Assembly (NCBI GenBank): GCA_964637235.1
Contig: CAZWVR010000023.1
Location: forward strand, 1 to 27,084
Source: CAZWVR01 sp964637235
GTDB lineage: Bacteria > Bacteroidota > Bacteroidia > Bacteroidales > S143-33
Length of the DNA stretch: 27,084 nt
Direction: 5' to 3'
Shown one piece after another: positions 1-8,141 of this stretch. Below the pieces are notes generated by a model, which had not been told where the DNA came from, searched no databases, and saw only the letters and a list, made by a program, of their open reading frames with translations. Made by a program: the position numbers and the translations under genes. The stretch's first letter is position 1; the number at the start of each line of letters is the position of its first letter.

Positions 1-71
1 GAAGGGCTTTCAGAATACGTAAACGTTTCAATCACGTTACTGTTATATTAGATACTAAGGATACTAAATAA
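1..71 (+). CDS. rplV: 50S ribosomal protein L22 (uL22), 3' end only
   Basis: This is the last part of a gene that begins before the window. Reading frame 3 (codons from base 3) gives a C-terminus beginning RAFRIRKR and continuing FNHVTVIL before the TAA at 69-71. The RAxRIRKRxNHVTV pattern is the end of bacterial L22, whose beta-hairpin lines the exit tunnel. The position directly before rpsC is the invariant S10-operon order. The stop lies 13 bases before the rpsC start, so the two are co-transcribed. Only about 22 residues are visible, so nothing can be said about the rest. Confidence 0.9.
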   Translation, partial: RAFRIRKRFNHVTVILDTKDTK

Positions 72-84
72 TTAAAATAAAAAA

Positions 85-801
85 ATGGGACAAAAGGTTA
101 ATCCAATAAGCAACAGATTAGGTTTTATCAGAGGTTGGGAAGCCAATTGGTTTGGCGGCAAAAACTACTCTGACGCCCTTTTGGAAGATATGAAAATAAG
201 AAACTATTTGAAAATTAGATTGGCTAATGCTAATATATCCCGAATTTTTATTGAACGCGTAAATAAAATAATAACTATTACTATTAAAGCCGCTCGACCT
301 GGTCTTATAATAGGACGAGGCGGTAAAGCCGTAGATCAACTTCGTGAGGAACTTAAAAAAATTACAGATAATAAAGACGTACAGATAAATATTGACGAAG
401 TTAAAAGCCCTGAAACAGACGCTGTTATCGTAGCTAACGATATTGCTAAAAAAATTGAAGCAAGAGTTGCATATAGACGGGCTGTTAAGCAAGCTATTTC
501 TACTGCTATGAGATTTGGTGCTCAGGGTATTAAAGTACAAGTCTCAGGCCGCCTCAATGGCGTAGAAATGGCTCGTAGTGAATTTTATAAAGAAGGACGA
601 ATTCCATTGCATACTTTCAGAGCCGATATTGATTATGCTTTTACAGAAGCTCATACAAAAGTAGGTCGTATCGGCGTTAAAGTATGGATATTTAAAGGTG
701 AAATATACGGTAAGCCAGATCTTTGGCCTACTACTGAAAAGAAAAAGAAAAAAACAGTAGCAAGAAAAAGCGCAAAATCTTATAGAAGACGTAGAAAATA
801 A
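85..801 (+). CDS. rpsC: 30S ribosomal protein S3 (uS3)
   Basis: uS3 sits at the mRNA entry channel of the small subunit. The 238-residue product starts with the family motif MGQKVNP and carries a type-2 KH domain with the RNA-binding GRGG loop at residues 77-80. The C-terminal half has the usual GRLNG and GRIGVKVWIF motifs. The protein ends in a strongly basic tail (about residues 218-238, Lys- and Arg-rich), within the normal length range for the phylum. The start is an ATG preceded only by an A-rich stretch, with no Shine-Dalgarno motif. It follows rplV by 13 bases and precedes rplP by 17, so it is in the same operon. Confidence 0.98.
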   Translation: MGQKVNPISNRLGFIRGWEANWFGGKNYSDALLEDMKIRNYLKIRLANANISRIFIERVNKIITITIKAARPGLIIGRGGKAVDQLREELKKITDNKDVQINIDEVKSPETDAVIVANDIAKKIEARVAYRRAVKQAISTAMRFGAQGIKVQVSGRLNGVEMARSEFYKEGRIPLHTFRADIDYAFTEAHTKVGRIGVKVWIFKGEIYGKPDLWPTTEKKKKKTVARKSAKSYRRRRK

Positions 802-818
802 TTTAAAAAAAATTAAAA

Positions 819-1244
819 ATGGCTCTACTACAACCTAAAAAACTTAAATACAGAAAGCAGCAGAAAGGCCGCATGAAAGGTATATCTCATAGAGGATATG
901 AGATTGCTTTCGGCTCTTTTGCAATTAAATCTTTGGAAACTAAATGGATCACTGCCCGACAAATAGAAGCCGCAAGACAAGCGGTTACCAGACATTTTAA
1001 ACGTCAAGGGAAAATATGGATACGTATTTTCCCAGATAAACCTATTACTAAAAAGCCTGCTGAAGTCCGTATGGGTAAAGGTAAAGGCGATATTCATGCT
1101 TATGTAGCTCGTGTCACCCCCGGTCGTATCCTGTTTGAAGCTGAGGGTGTCCCTCTGGAAGTCGCTAAGGAAGGTCTTAGATTAGCGGCTCAAAAATTGC
1201 CTGTTAAAACTAAATTTGTTGTCCGTAGAGATTATGTAGAATAA
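819..1244 (+). CDS. rplP: 50S ribosomal protein L16 (uL16)
   Basis: uL16 binds 23S rRNA near the A site and helps position aminoacyl-tRNA. The 141-residue product has the family N-terminus (LQPKKLKYRKQQKGRMKG), the central stretch with RQAVTRHFKRQGKIWIR, and MGKGKG followed by ARVTPGRILFE. Length and motifs are normal for full-length bacterial L16. The ATG is preceded by an A-rich leader without a Shine-Dalgarno sequence. It lies between rpsC and rpmC with short gaps (17 and 14 bases), as expected for the superoperon. Confidence 0.98.
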   Translation: MALLQPKKLKYRKQQKGRMKGISHRGYEIAFGSFAIKSLETKWITARQIEAARQAVTRHFKRQGKIWIRIFPDKPITKKPAEVRMGKGKGDIHAYVARVTPGRILFEAEGVPLEVAKEGLRLAAQKLPVKTKFVVRRDYVE

Positions 1245-1258
1245 AAAATTTTTCTGCT

Positions 1259-1513
1259 ATGAAAAATGCTGAAATAAGAGAAATGGCAACAGACGACTTG
1301 AAGGAACTTATTGTAGAAGAAAAAGAACGATATTGGAGAATGAAAATGGCTCATGCCGTTTCTCCGCTTGAAAGACCACATCAACTTAAAGAAAAAAGAC
1401 GTTATATAGCTCGTCTGTTAACTGAATTAAGACGAAGAGAACTGGAACAAAATCCTAAATTGAGGAAAGTAAAAAGAAATAAAAGAAAATTATCAAAAAA
1501 AAATCGTAAATGA
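1259..1513 (+). CDS. rpmC: 50S ribosomal protein L29 (uL29)
   Basis: uL29 lies by the polypeptide exit tunnel, where signal recognition particle and trigger factor dock. The product is 84 residues, longer than the usual 63-70. Residues 1-65 form the expected two-helix hairpin (IREMATDDL near the start, then HQLKEKRRYIARLLTELRRRE). The excess is a basic C-terminal tail rich in Lys and Arg. The stop codon overlaps the possible ATG of rpsQ in an ATGA arrangement at 1510-1513, which suggests translational coupling. No Shine-Dalgarno sequence is present. Confidence 0.96.
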   Translation: MKNAEIREMATDDLKELIVEEKERYWRMKMAHAVSPLERPHQLKEKRRYIARLLTELRRRELEQNPKLRKVKRNKRKLSKKNRK

Positions 1514-1782
1514 GCAATAATATGGAAAATAAAAGAAAGTTAAGAAAGCAAAAAATAGGTATAGTCGTGAACGATAGTATGGATAAGACTATTAAAGTGG
1601 AAGTAAGAAGAAGAATGCGACATCCAATATACGGTAAATTTATTGAAAAACGAAAAAATTATCTTGTTCACGACGAAAATAATGAAGCTAAATTGGGCGA
1701 TAAAGTTAGAATTATGGAATGTCGCCCTATTAGTAAATTAAAACGTTGGAGACTTGTTAAAATAATTGAAAGAGCTAAGTAA
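1510..1782 (+). CDS. rpsQ: 30S ribosomal protein S17 (uS17)
   Basis: uS17 is an OB-fold primary rRNA-binding protein of the 30S subunit. The motifs GIVVNDSMDKTIKV, HPIYGKF, HDENNEAKLGDKVRI and ECRPISKLKRWRLV identify it. Two ATG codons are possible. The first, at 1510, overlaps the rpmC stop (ATGA) and gives 90 residues. The second, at 1522 (MENKRKLRKQ), gives 86 and matches the usual family N-terminus better. I report the longer form because of the coupling geometry, but the start is uncertain by four codons. rplN begins three bases after the stop. Confidence 0.96.
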   Translation: MSNNMENKRKLRKQKIGIVVNDSMDKTIKVEVRRRMRHPIYGKFIEKRKNYLVHDENNEAKLGDKVRIMECRPISKLKRWRLVKIIERAK

Positions 1783-1784
1783 CT

Positions 1785-2150
1785 ATGATACAAAGAGAAA
1801 CTATACTTAAAGTTGCTGACAACAGCGGCGCCAAGGTCGTCAAATGTATAGGTATCCTTGGCGGTACAAGAAAAAAATATGCAACTATTGGCGATACCAT
1901 CGTCGTTAGTGTGCGCGAGGCTTTGCCCGGCACACAGGTTAAGAAAAAAATGATATCTAAAGCTGTTGTCGTTAGGACAAAAAAAGAAATTCGTCGGCAA
2001 GATGGCTCTTATATCCGTTTTGACGATAATGCCGTCGTTTTGATAAATAATGCCGGCGAACTGAGAGGTACACGTATCTTTGGACCTATTCCTCGTGAAT
2101 TGAGGAAGGTTAATATGAAAATTATTTCTTTGGCACCCGAGGTATTATAA
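1785..2150 (+). CDS. rplN: 50S ribosomal protein L14 (uL14)
   Basis: uL14 forms part of the 50S face contacting the 30S subunit (bridge with 16S helix 14) and is the docking site for RsfS in other bacteria. The 121-residue product is normal length and begins MIQRETILKVADNSGAK, the family signature, followed by GGTRKKYATIGD and, near the end, GTRIFGPIPRELR. The spacing of two bases after rpsQ and the A-rich, Shine-Dalgarno-less leader fit its neighbours. Confidence 0.98.
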   Translation: MIQRETILKVADNSGAKVVKCIGILGGTRKKYATIGDTIVVSVREALPGTQVKKKMISKAVVVRTKKEIRRQDGSYIRFDDNAVVLINNAGELRGTRIFGPIPRELRKVNMKIISLAPEVL

Positions 2151-2168
2151 ATTCTTAATTTTTGAGCT

Positions 2169-2534
2169 ATGGGAATGAGAAAATTTCATATAAAAAAAGG
2201 TGATTTGGTATATGTAAATGCCGGTGAATATAAAGGTTCTACTGGAAGAGTGCTTAAAGTCCTCAGAAAAAAAGAAAAAGCTATTGTTGAAGGCGTTAAT
2301 ATTGTATATAGACATAAGAAACCTACACAAGAAGGAGCAGCTTCTAATATCGTTAAAATGGAAGCCCCTATACATATTTCTAATTTGCAGCCTGTTTGTC
2401 CAGAAACAGGCAAACCTACAAGAGTGGGGCGCAGAAGAGTCGACGATAAAGGTAATCCTATTGATATTAACAGTAAAGGAGGTAAACTAATTCGTTATTC
2501 AAAAAAATCACCAAAAAAAGTGGAGATTAAGTGA
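2169..2534 (+). CDS. rplX: 50S ribosomal protein L24 (uL24)
   Basis: uL24 is an assembly initiator protein that binds 23S domain I. The 121-residue product has the N-terminal KOW motif (KKGDLVYVNAGEYKGSTGRV, about residues 9-28), GVNIVYRHKKPTQ in the middle, and NLQPVCPETGKPTRVG. It is about 15 residues longer than the shortest bacterial versions because of a Gly/Lys-rich C-terminus. Its TGA (2532-2534) shares one base with the preferred ATG of rplE (TGATG), which suggests stop-restart coupling. Confidence 0.97.
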   Translation: MGMRKFHIKKGDLVYVNAGEYKGSTGRVLKVLRKKEKAIVEGVNIVYRHKKPTQEGAASNIVKMEAPIHISNLQPVCPETGKPTRVGRRRVDDKGNPIDINSKGGKLIRYSKKSPKKVEIK

Positions 2535-3097
2535 TGGAACGCACTAAATACATACCCAATTATAAGAAACACTATCAGGAAAAAGTGGTGCCTGCTTTAA
2601 TGAAAAAGTTTAATTATAAGTCTGTTATGCAGGTACCTAAAATTGAGAAAATAGTTCTCAATATGGGATTGGGTAAGGCTATTGAGGATAAAAAACTTAT
2701 TGAAGTTGGCGTAGAGGAACTCACTCTTATTGCGGGACAAAGAGCTGTCCCAACTTATTCTAAGCGTGATATTAACCAGTTTAAATTAAGACGTGGCAAA
2801 CCAATAGGCGTTAAAGTTACTTTGAGAGGCGATAGAATGTATGAGTTTTTTGAAAGATTGATTCGTGTGGCTGTCCCAAGAATTAAGGACTTTAATGGAT
2901 TGCCTACTAAATTTGACGGTAGAGGAAATTATACATTTGGTGTAGATGAACAAACTATTTTCCCTGAAATTGATTTGGAAAAAGTCTATAAGACAGTAGG
3001 TATGAATATTACATTTGTTACTACTGCAAAAACTGATGAGGAGGCTTATCACCTTCTCAAAGAATTCGGTTTCCCTTTTAAAAAAGAAAATAAATAA
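2534..3097 (+). CDS. rplE: 50S ribosomal protein L5 (uL5)
   Basis: uL5 binds 5S rRNA and makes the central protuberance bridge to S13. Motifs include KIEKIVLNMGLGKA, GQRAVPTYSKRDINQFKLRRG and GRGNYTFGVDEQTIFPEID. A GTG at 2531 lies directly before the ATG at 2534. I choose the ATG, which overlaps the rplX stop by one base (TGATG) and gives 187 residues (MERTKYIPNYKKHYQ...). Length is near the family norm with a small C-terminal extension. rpsN follows after 12 bases. Confidence 0.97.
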   Translation: MERTKYIPNYKKHYQEKVVPALMKKFNYKSVMQVPKIEKIVLNMGLGKAIEDKKLIEVGVEELTLIAGQRAVPTYSKRDINQFKLRRGKPIGVKVTLRGDRMYEFFERLIRVAVPRIKDFNGLPTKFDGRGNYTFGVDEQTIFPEIDLEKVYKTVGMNITFVTTAKTDEEAYHLLKEFGFPFKKENK

Positions 3098-3109
3098 AAA
3101 TCTATTGAT

Positions 3110-3397
3110 ATGGCAAAAGAATCAATGAAAGCCCGTAATAGGAAAAGAAAAATACTTATTGATAAATATGCCGAGAAAAGAGCCGAACTGAAAAAGAGAG
3201 TTAAGCAAGGAGATATGGAAGCTATGCTTTTACTCCAAAAATTACCCCGTAATTCTTCACCGGTGAGATATAGAAATAGATGTAATATTAGTGGACGTCC
3301 AAGAGGATATATTCGTCAGTTCGGTATTAATAGAATTGAATTTAGATTTATGGCAGAAGCGGGCTTAATTCCCGGTATTAAAAAAGCTAGTTGGTAA
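3110..3397 (+). CDS. rpsN: 30S ribosomal protein S14 (uS14), zinc-independent form
   Basis: uS14 lies in the head of the 30S subunit. The product is 95 residues, the length of the long form lacking the zinc finger. The region where the short form has two CxxC pairs reads RYRNRCNISGRPRGYIRQFG, with a single Cys. It also has the conserved C-terminal stretch RFMAEAGLIPGIKKASW. The start ATG follows a short A/T-rich leader (ctattgat). The loss of zinc ligands parallels L36 and S4 in this window. Confidence 0.97.
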   Translation: MAKESMKARNRKRKILIDKYAEKRAELKKRVKQGDMEAMLLLQKLPRNSSPVRYRNRCNISGRPRGYIRQFGINRIEFRFMAEAGLIPGIKKASW

Positions 3398-3414
3398 TTA
3401 AAAAAATTTTGGTT

Positions 3415-3813
3415 ATGTATTCAGATCCGATTGCAGATTATTTAACAAGAATAAGAAATGCTATTAAGGCGGGTCATAAAGTTGTGGAAATCCCCGCCTC
3501 TAAAATGAAAAAGGAAATTACAAAAATACTCTTTGATAAAGGCTATATATTGAGCTATAAATTTGAGGATAAAAAACCTCAAGAAGTTATAAAAATAGCA
3601 CTTAAGTATCATCCGATTACGAAAGCTCCCGCCATTCGTGAGTTGAAACGAATAAGTAAACCGGGACTTAGAAAATATGTGAAAGCTGAGGAATTGCCCA
3701 GAGTGAAAAATGGTTTAGGTATCGCAATAATTTCGACATCTAAGGGCGTTATGACCGATAAAGAAGCAAGAGCTCAAAAAATTGGCGGTGAAGTTATCTG
3801 TTATGTATTTTAA
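3415..3813 (+). CDS. rpsH: 30S ribosomal protein S8 (uS8)
   Basis: uS8 is a primary 16S binder and, in E. coli, the translational repressor of the spc operon. The open frame extends upstream to a TTG at 3391 inside rpsN, but the family N-terminus (SDPIADYLTRIRNA) begins at the ATG at 3415, giving 132 residues. The C-terminal signature TSKGVMTDKEARAQKIGGEVICYVF region is present and complete. The gap after rpsN is 17 bases with no Shine-Dalgarno sequence. I could not identify an S8-binding mRNA structure by eye near rplE. Confidence 0.97.
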   Translation: MYSDPIADYLTRIRNAIKAGHKVVEIPASKMKKEITKILFDKGYILSYKFEDKKPQEVIKIALKYHPITKAPAIRELKRISKPGLRKYVKAEELPRVKNGLGIAIISTSKGVMTDKEARAQKIGGEVICYVF

Positions 3814-3830
3814 TTCAAAATTTAAAAAAA

Positions 3831-4385
3831 ATGTCACGAATAGGAAAATTACCAATACCCATTCCTGATGGAGTACAGGTATCAATATCAAAGGATAACA
3901 TTGTTACTGTAAAGGGTAAATTGGGTGAACTGAGCCAGAAAGTTGATCCTGATATTAAAGTGGAAATAAAAGATAATAAAATTGTATTGACAAGACCTTC
4001 TGATCAGAAACGTCATAAAGCAATGCATGGCTTATACCGTGCTTTAATAAATAATATGGTCAAAGGCGTTTCTGAAGGCTTTGAAGTTAAAATGGAATTG
4101 AATGGTGTAGGATATAAAGCTTCTATTGATGGTCAATATTTGGATATGTCTTTAGGTTTTTCTCATAATATATTGTTTGAATTGCCTCCTGAAATAAAAG
4201 GAGAAGTCGAACAGAAAAAAAGACAAAATCCTATATTGACCCTGCGTTCTCATGATAAGCAGCTTCTGGGACAGGTTGCAGCTAAGATACGTTCTTATCG
4301 TAAACCAGAACCTTATAAAGGTAAAGGTATTCGCTTTGTTGGTGAACAAATTAGACGTAAAGAAGGCAAGAAAGCTGCTTCTTAA
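3831..4385 (+). CDS. rplF: 50S ribosomal protein L6 (uL6)
   Basis: uL6 binds near the sarcin-ricin loop and factor-binding site. The 184-residue product has MSRIGKLPIPIP at the start, the two tandem repeats of the family, GVGYKASIDGQYLDMSLGFSH at about residues 87-107, and the C-terminal signature YKGKGIRFVGEQIRRKEGKK. Length is normal. The leader is A-rich (tttaaaaaa-ATG). It sits between rpsH and rplR as usual. Confidence 0.98.
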   Translation: MSRIGKLPIPIPDGVQVSISKDNIVTVKGKLGELSQKVDPDIKVEIKDNKIVLTRPSDQKRHKAMHGLYRALINNMVKGVSEGFEVKMELNGVGYKASIDGQYLDMSLGFSHNILFELPPEIKGEVEQKKRQNPILTLRSHDKQLLGQVAAKIRSYRKPEPYKGKGIRFVGEQIRRKEGKKAAS

Positions 4386-4408
4386 TTAAAAACTAAAAAC
4401 CTGAAAAA

Positions 4409-4768
4409 ATGGCTCTAACTAAGTTGGAAAGACGTGCAAGAATAAAGAAAAGAATAAGAAAAAAATTATTCGGTACTGCCGAAAGACCACGTATTTCTGT
4501 ATTCAGAAGTAATAAACATATATATGCTCAAATTATAGACGACGATTTGGGACATACTTTGGTCTCTGCTTCTACTCTGGAAATTCCCCAAGAGGAACTT
4601 AAAAATAAAACTAAGGTAGAACAAGCTGAACTTGTAGGAAAACTCTTGGCTGATAAAGCTTTGAAAAAAAGTATTCGTACTGTTGTTTTTGATAGAAGTG
4701 GCTATAAATATCACGGTCGTGTGAAAGCATTAGCAGAAGGAGCTCGTAAAGGTGGTCTAATTTTCTAA
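4409..4768 (+). CDS. rplR: 50S ribosomal protein L18 (uL18)
   Basis: uL18 binds 5S rRNA together with L5 and L25. The 119-residue product has a basic N-terminal segment (RRARIKKRIRKKLFG), then RPRISVFRSNKHIYAQIIDDD, and ends with the signature FDRSGYKYHGRVKALAEGARKGGL. Length is typical. The start ATG follows a 23-base A-rich gap without a Shine-Dalgarno sequence, and rpsE begins 11 bases after the stop. Confidence 0.98.
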   Translation: MALTKLERRARIKKRIRKKLFGTAERPRISVFRSNKHIYAQIIDDDLGHTLVSASTLEIPQEELKNKTKVEQAELVGKLLADKALKKSIRTVVFDRSGYKYHGRVKALAEGARKGGLIF

Positions 4769-4779
4769 AAATTATAATT

Positions 4780-5319
4780 ATGGGAAGACAATTAAGAATA
4801 CCAAATACTATAAGAGTTAGACCAAGCGAAGTAAATTTGGAAGATTTAAAAGATCGCTTGGTGGAAATACGGAGAGTTACAAAAGTTACTAAGGGTGGAC
4901 GTGCTTTTAGTTTTTCTGCCCTAGTAGTTGTAGGAGATGGTAATGGTATTGTGGGTTTCGGACACGGTAAAGCAAAAGAAGTTATCGCCGCAATATCAAA
5001 AGCCGTTGAAAAAGCTAAAAAAGATTTAATAAGAGTGCCTATTATTAACGGAACAATTCCTCATGAACAGTATGGGAAATATGGGGCTGCCCGTGTTTTG
5101 ATAAAACCGGCTGCTCCTGGTGCAGGTGTTAAAGCTGGTGGTGTAATGCGTGCAGTATTAGAAAGTGCTGGTTATACAGATATTATTGCTAAGTCATTGG
5201 GGTCTTCTAATCCTCATAATATTGTTAAAGCAACTTTTGAAGCTTTGGCTAATCTTAGAGATGCTTATACTGTTGCATACGAGAGAGGTATTCCTCTGGA
5301 AAAAGTGTTTAACGGTTAA
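4780..5319 (+). CDS. rpsE: 30S ribosomal protein S5 (uS5)
   Basis: uS5 is at the mRNA entry site and affects decoding accuracy. The 179-residue product has the N-terminal double-stranded-RNA-binding-like domain (RVTKVTKGGRAFSFSALVVVGD then GFGHGKAKEVIAAISKAVEKA) and the C-terminal domain with VLESAGYTDIIAKSLGSSNPHN. All signature segments are present. The leader is attataatt-ATG with no Shine-Dalgarno sequence. It is followed by rpmD after 11 bases. Confidence 0.98.
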   Translation: MGRQLRIPNTIRVRPSEVNLEDLKDRLVEIRRVTKVTKGGRAFSFSALVVVGDGNGIVGFGHGKAKEVIAAISKAVEKAKKDLIRVPIINGTIPHEQYGKYGAARVLIKPAAPGAGVKAGGVMRAVLESAGYTDIIAKSLGSSNPHNIVKATFEALANLRDAYTVAYERGIPLEKVFNG

Positions 5320-5330
5320 ATTTTAAAAAA

Positions 5331-5516
5331 ATGGAAAAAATCAGAGTTACTTTGGTACGTAGTACTATTGGTGCTAATAAAAGACATAAGAGGACAGTTA
5401 AAGCTTTGGGCCTTCGTAAATTAAATTCATACAGAGATCATAATGCTACTCCTCAGATATTAGGTATGGTAAAAAAAGTAGCACATCTTGTTAAAGTTGA
5501 AAAAATTAAAAATTAA
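5331..5516 (+). CDS. rpmD: 50S ribosomal protein L30 (uL30)
   Basis: uL30 is a small 50S protein, here 61 residues, close to the family length of about 60. It starts MEKIRVTLVRSTIGANKRHK and ends with PQILGMVKKVAHLVKVE, both diagnostic. The leader is ttttaaaaaa-ATG. It lies in its canonical place between rpsE and rplO with a five-base gap to rplO. Confidence 0.97.
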   Translation: MEKIRVTLVRSTIGANKRHKRTVKALGLRKLNSYRDHNATPQILGMVKKVAHLVKVEKIKN

Positions 5517-5521
5517 CGGGT

Positions 5522-5971
5522 ATGGATCTAAGTAGTTTAAAACCCGCTAAAGGTTCTGTTAAAAACAGAAAAAGATTAGGACGCGGACAGGGTAGTGGAT
5601 ACGGCGGAACTTCCACTCGTGGGCATAAAGGTCATAAGTCCCGTTCCGGATATAAACGTAAAATCGGTTTTGAAGGAGGTCAAATGCCTCTTATTCGCCG
5701 TATTCCTAAATTCGGATTTAAAAATAGAAATAAAGTACAATATAAACCTATAAATCTTTGGCTTTTGCAGAAAATAGCTGAAACTAAAAATGTTAATAAG
5801 ATAGATCCACAGGTATTGAAAGAGGCTGGGGTAATATCTAAAAATGATAAAGTTAAAATTTTAGGTGATGGACAATTAACTGCTACTCTTGAAGTTCATG
5901 CTCATGCTTTTTCTAAATCAGCTATTGATGCAATAGAAGCAAATAAAGGTAAAGTTGTTGTACTTAAATAA
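5522..5971 (+). CDS. rplO: 50S ribosomal protein L15 (uL15)
   Basis: uL15 has a long N-terminal extension that threads into 23S rRNA. The 149-residue product shows the Gly/Arg-rich N-terminal segment (GRGQGSGYGGTSTRGHKG, about residues 20-37), FEGGQMPLIRRIPKFGF, and the globular C-terminal domain ending in KGKVVVLK. The internal AAGGAGG (5673-5679) followed by an in-frame ATG encodes the conserved EGGQM and is not a separate start. The gene precedes secY by 23 bases. Confidence 0.98.
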   Translation: MDLSSLKPAKGSVKNRKRLGRGQGSGYGGTSTRGHKGHKSRSGYKRKIGFEGGQMPLIRRIPKFGFKNRNKVQYKPINLWLLQKIAETKNVNKIDPQVLKEAGVISKNDKVKILGDGQLTATLEVHAHAFSKSAIDAIEANKGKVVVLK

Positions 5972-5994
5972 TTGATTGTATTAACTAATTGATT

Positions 5995-7326
5995 ATGAAA
6001 CAGTTAATTGAAGTATTAAAAACCATTTTTAAAATTGAGGACCTGAGGAATAAAATTTTTATAACCTTAGGTTTTATTTTGGTATACAGATTCGGGGCTC
6101 ATGTAGTTTTACCAGGGTTAGATCCTATGCAATTGTCAGCCTTACAGAAGCAAGCAAGTACAGGTATAATGAGCTTATTAAATATGTTTTCCGGCGGTGC
6201 TTTCGGTAAGGCTTCTATATTTGCATTAGGAATTATGCCCTATATTTCTGCTTCAATTGTTATGCAGCTTTTGGCAATAGCTATTCCATATTTCCAAAAG
6301 CTTCAAATGGAAGGTGAAAGCGGTAGAAAGAAAATTACCCAGATGACAAGATATTTGACTATTTTAATTTTATTAGTTCAAGCCCCGGCTTATTTAGCTA
6401 ATTTACATTATCAGTTGCCTTCAACAGCTTTCTTAGTTCAAGGTTGGAAATTTGATATACCATCTGTAATTTTACTTACCGCCGGTACCATATTTGTGAT
6501 GTGGTTAGGTGAAAGAATTACCGATAAAGGGGTGGGCAATGGTATCTCTTTACTTATTATGATAGGAATTATTGCCCGATTGCCTGCTGCTATATCTTAT
6601 GAGTTCGGTGCAAGATTAGAGCCTGCTGGCGGTGGTTTAATTGCTTTCTTAGTTGAGCTTATTATTCTATTCTTTGTATTCATTGCTGCTATTGCATTAG
6701 TTCAGGCTGTTAGAAAAGTTCCTGTTCAGTATGCTAAAAGAATTATAGGCAATAAGCAATATATGGGTGCTCGTCAGTATATTCCTTTGAAAGTAAATGC
6801 AGCTGGCGTTATGCCCATTATTTTCGCTCAGGCTTTGATGTTTTTCCCTGCTTTATTTATAAATAGTAAAAGTGAATTTCTTAGAAATTTTGCAATAACT
6901 TTCAGCGATATTACTGGATTTTGGTATAATTTCGTTTACTTCTTGTTAATTATTGCATTTACTTATTTTTATACTGCTATTACTATAAATCCTCACCAAA
7001 TGGCTGAGGAGATTAGGCGTAATAATGGATTGATTCCGGGTGTCAAACCTGGTAAACCTACTGAGGAATATTTGGATAGTATTCTTTCAAAAGTGACTTT
7101 ACCAGGTTCAATATTTTTAGGAATTATTGCTATATTACCTGCATTTGCAATTATGGCAGGAGTAAATACTAAGTTCGCTTATTTTTATGGTGGTACTTCT
7201 TTGTTAATCTTAGTTGGAGTTATTTTAGATACATTGCAGCAGATTGAAAGTCATCTGTTAATGAGAAATTATGATGGTTTTATGAAAGGTAGCAGACTTA
7301 AAGGACGTTCTTTTTCTACTATTTAA
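5995..7326 (+). CDS. secY: Preprotein translocase channel subunit SecY
   Basis: SecY is the inner-membrane channel of the Sec translocon and works with SecE, SecG and SecA. A TTG at 5989 opens the frame, but the ATG at 5995 (MKQLIEVLKTIFKIEDLRNK) fits the family N-terminus and gives 443 residues. About ten hydrophobic segments are visible. Diagnostic motifs are GLDPMQL, LNMFSGGAFGKASIFALGI, the ERITDKGVGNGISLLI segment, and the cytoplasmic C5 loop with RRNNGLIPGVKPGKPTEEYL. As usual for this phylum, map follows directly with no adk between them. Confidence 0.98.
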   Translation: MKQLIEVLKTIFKIEDLRNKIFITLGFILVYRFGAHVVLPGLDPMQLSALQKQASTGIMSLLNMFSGGAFGKASIFALGIMPYISASIVMQLLAIAIPYFQKLQMEGESGRKKITQMTRYLTILILLVQAPAYLANLHYQLPSTAFLVQGWKFDIPSVILLTAGTIFVMWLGERITDKGVGNGISLLIMIGIIARLPAAISYEFGARLEPAGGGLIAFLVELIILFFVFIAAIALVQAVRKVPVQYAKRIIGNKQYMGARQYIPLKVNAAGVMPIIFAQALMFFPALFINSKSEFLRNFAITFSDITGFWYNFVYFLLIIAFTYFYTAITINPHQMAEEIRRNNGLIPGVKPGKPTEEYLDSILSKVTLPGSIFLGIIAILPAFAIMAGVNTKFAYFYGGTSLLILVGVILDTLQQIESHLLMRNYDGFMKGSRLKGRSFSTI

Positions 7327-7336
7327 ATAATTAACG

Positions 7337-8137
7337 ATGATTAAATATAAGTCAGATGCTGAGATAGAATTGATGCGGGAAAGTAATATTTTATTGGGAA
7401 AGCTTCATGCAGAAGTTGCTCGTCATATAAAGCCGGGTATAAAAACCATAGAATTAGATAAAATAGCAGAAGAATTTATTAGAGACAATGGAGCTATTCC
7501 CGCTTTTTTAAATTATCGAGGATATCCTAATGTTCTTTGTGTATCTGTTAATGATGTGGTAATCCATGGAATACCATCTGATTATGAAATAAAAGAGGGC
7601 GATATTGTTTCTATTGATAGTGGTGTTATTTTGAATGGTTATTATAGTGATTCTGCTTTTACATATGCCGTTGGAGAAGTAACTGCTGAAATATGGAATT
7701 TACTTGTTGCTACTAAGGAAGCATTATATTTGGGCATTGAACAAGCTAAGGCTGGTAATAGAATTGGAGATATCGGATATGCAATACAAACGCATGTAGA
7801 AAAATATGGTTTTTCTGTCGTTAAAGAAATGACAGGCCATGGTATTGGAAAAAATTTGCACGAAGATCCTTATGTGCCTAATTATGGGAGAAGGGGAACT
7901 GGTAAGAAAATTAAACCCGGGCTTACTATTGCAATTGAACCAATGGTAAATATGGGACGCTCAGATATATATATTGAAAAGGATGGTTGGACTGTGAAAA
8001 CTATTGACGGAAAGCCCTCTGCTCATTATGAATTATCAATAGCAGTTAGAAAGGATAAAGTAGATGTACTTTCTACTTTTGAATTTATTCATAAAGTTCT
8101 TGACGAAAATCCTTATATAACTGCACCAAAATTTTAA
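7337..8137 (+). CDS. map: Type I methionine aminopeptidase
   Basis: MetAP removes the initiator Met from nascent proteins in the cytosol. The 266-residue product has the pita-bread fold residues. The five metal ligands read as D94 (SIDSG), D105 (YSDSAF), H168 (TGHGIG), E201 (AIEPM) and E232 (HYELSIAV), and the catalytic His is H77 (VIHGIP). It has no N-terminal zinc-finger extension, so it is a type Ia-like form. It lies ten bases after secY and four before infA, so it is co-transcribed with translation genes. Confidence 0.97.
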   Translation: MIKYKSDAEIELMRESNILLGKLHAEVARHIKPGIKTIELDKIAEEFIRDNGAIPAFLNYRGYPNVLCVSVNDVVIHGIPSDYEIKEGDIVSIDSGVILNGYYSDSAFTYAVGEVTAEIWNLLVATKEALYLGIEQAKAGNRIGDIGYAIQTHVEKYGFSVVKEMTGHGIGKNLHEDPYVPNYGRRGTGKKIKPGLTIAIEPMVNMGRSDIYIEKDGWTVKTIDGKPSAHYELSIAVRKDKVDVLSTFEFIHKVLDENPYITAPKF

Positions 8138-8141
8138 ATAT

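Noticed and set aside
118..540. Open frame of 140 codons on the - strand opposite rpsC, and similar antisense frames in other ribosomal genes.
   Set aside because: They are shadows of strongly conserved + strand genes and have no recognisable family or promoter.
5673..5686. Perfect AAGGAGG followed by ATG inside rplO, looking like an internal translation start.
   Set aside because: It encodes the conserved EGGQM of L15, and the organism does not appear to use Shine-Dalgarno starts.
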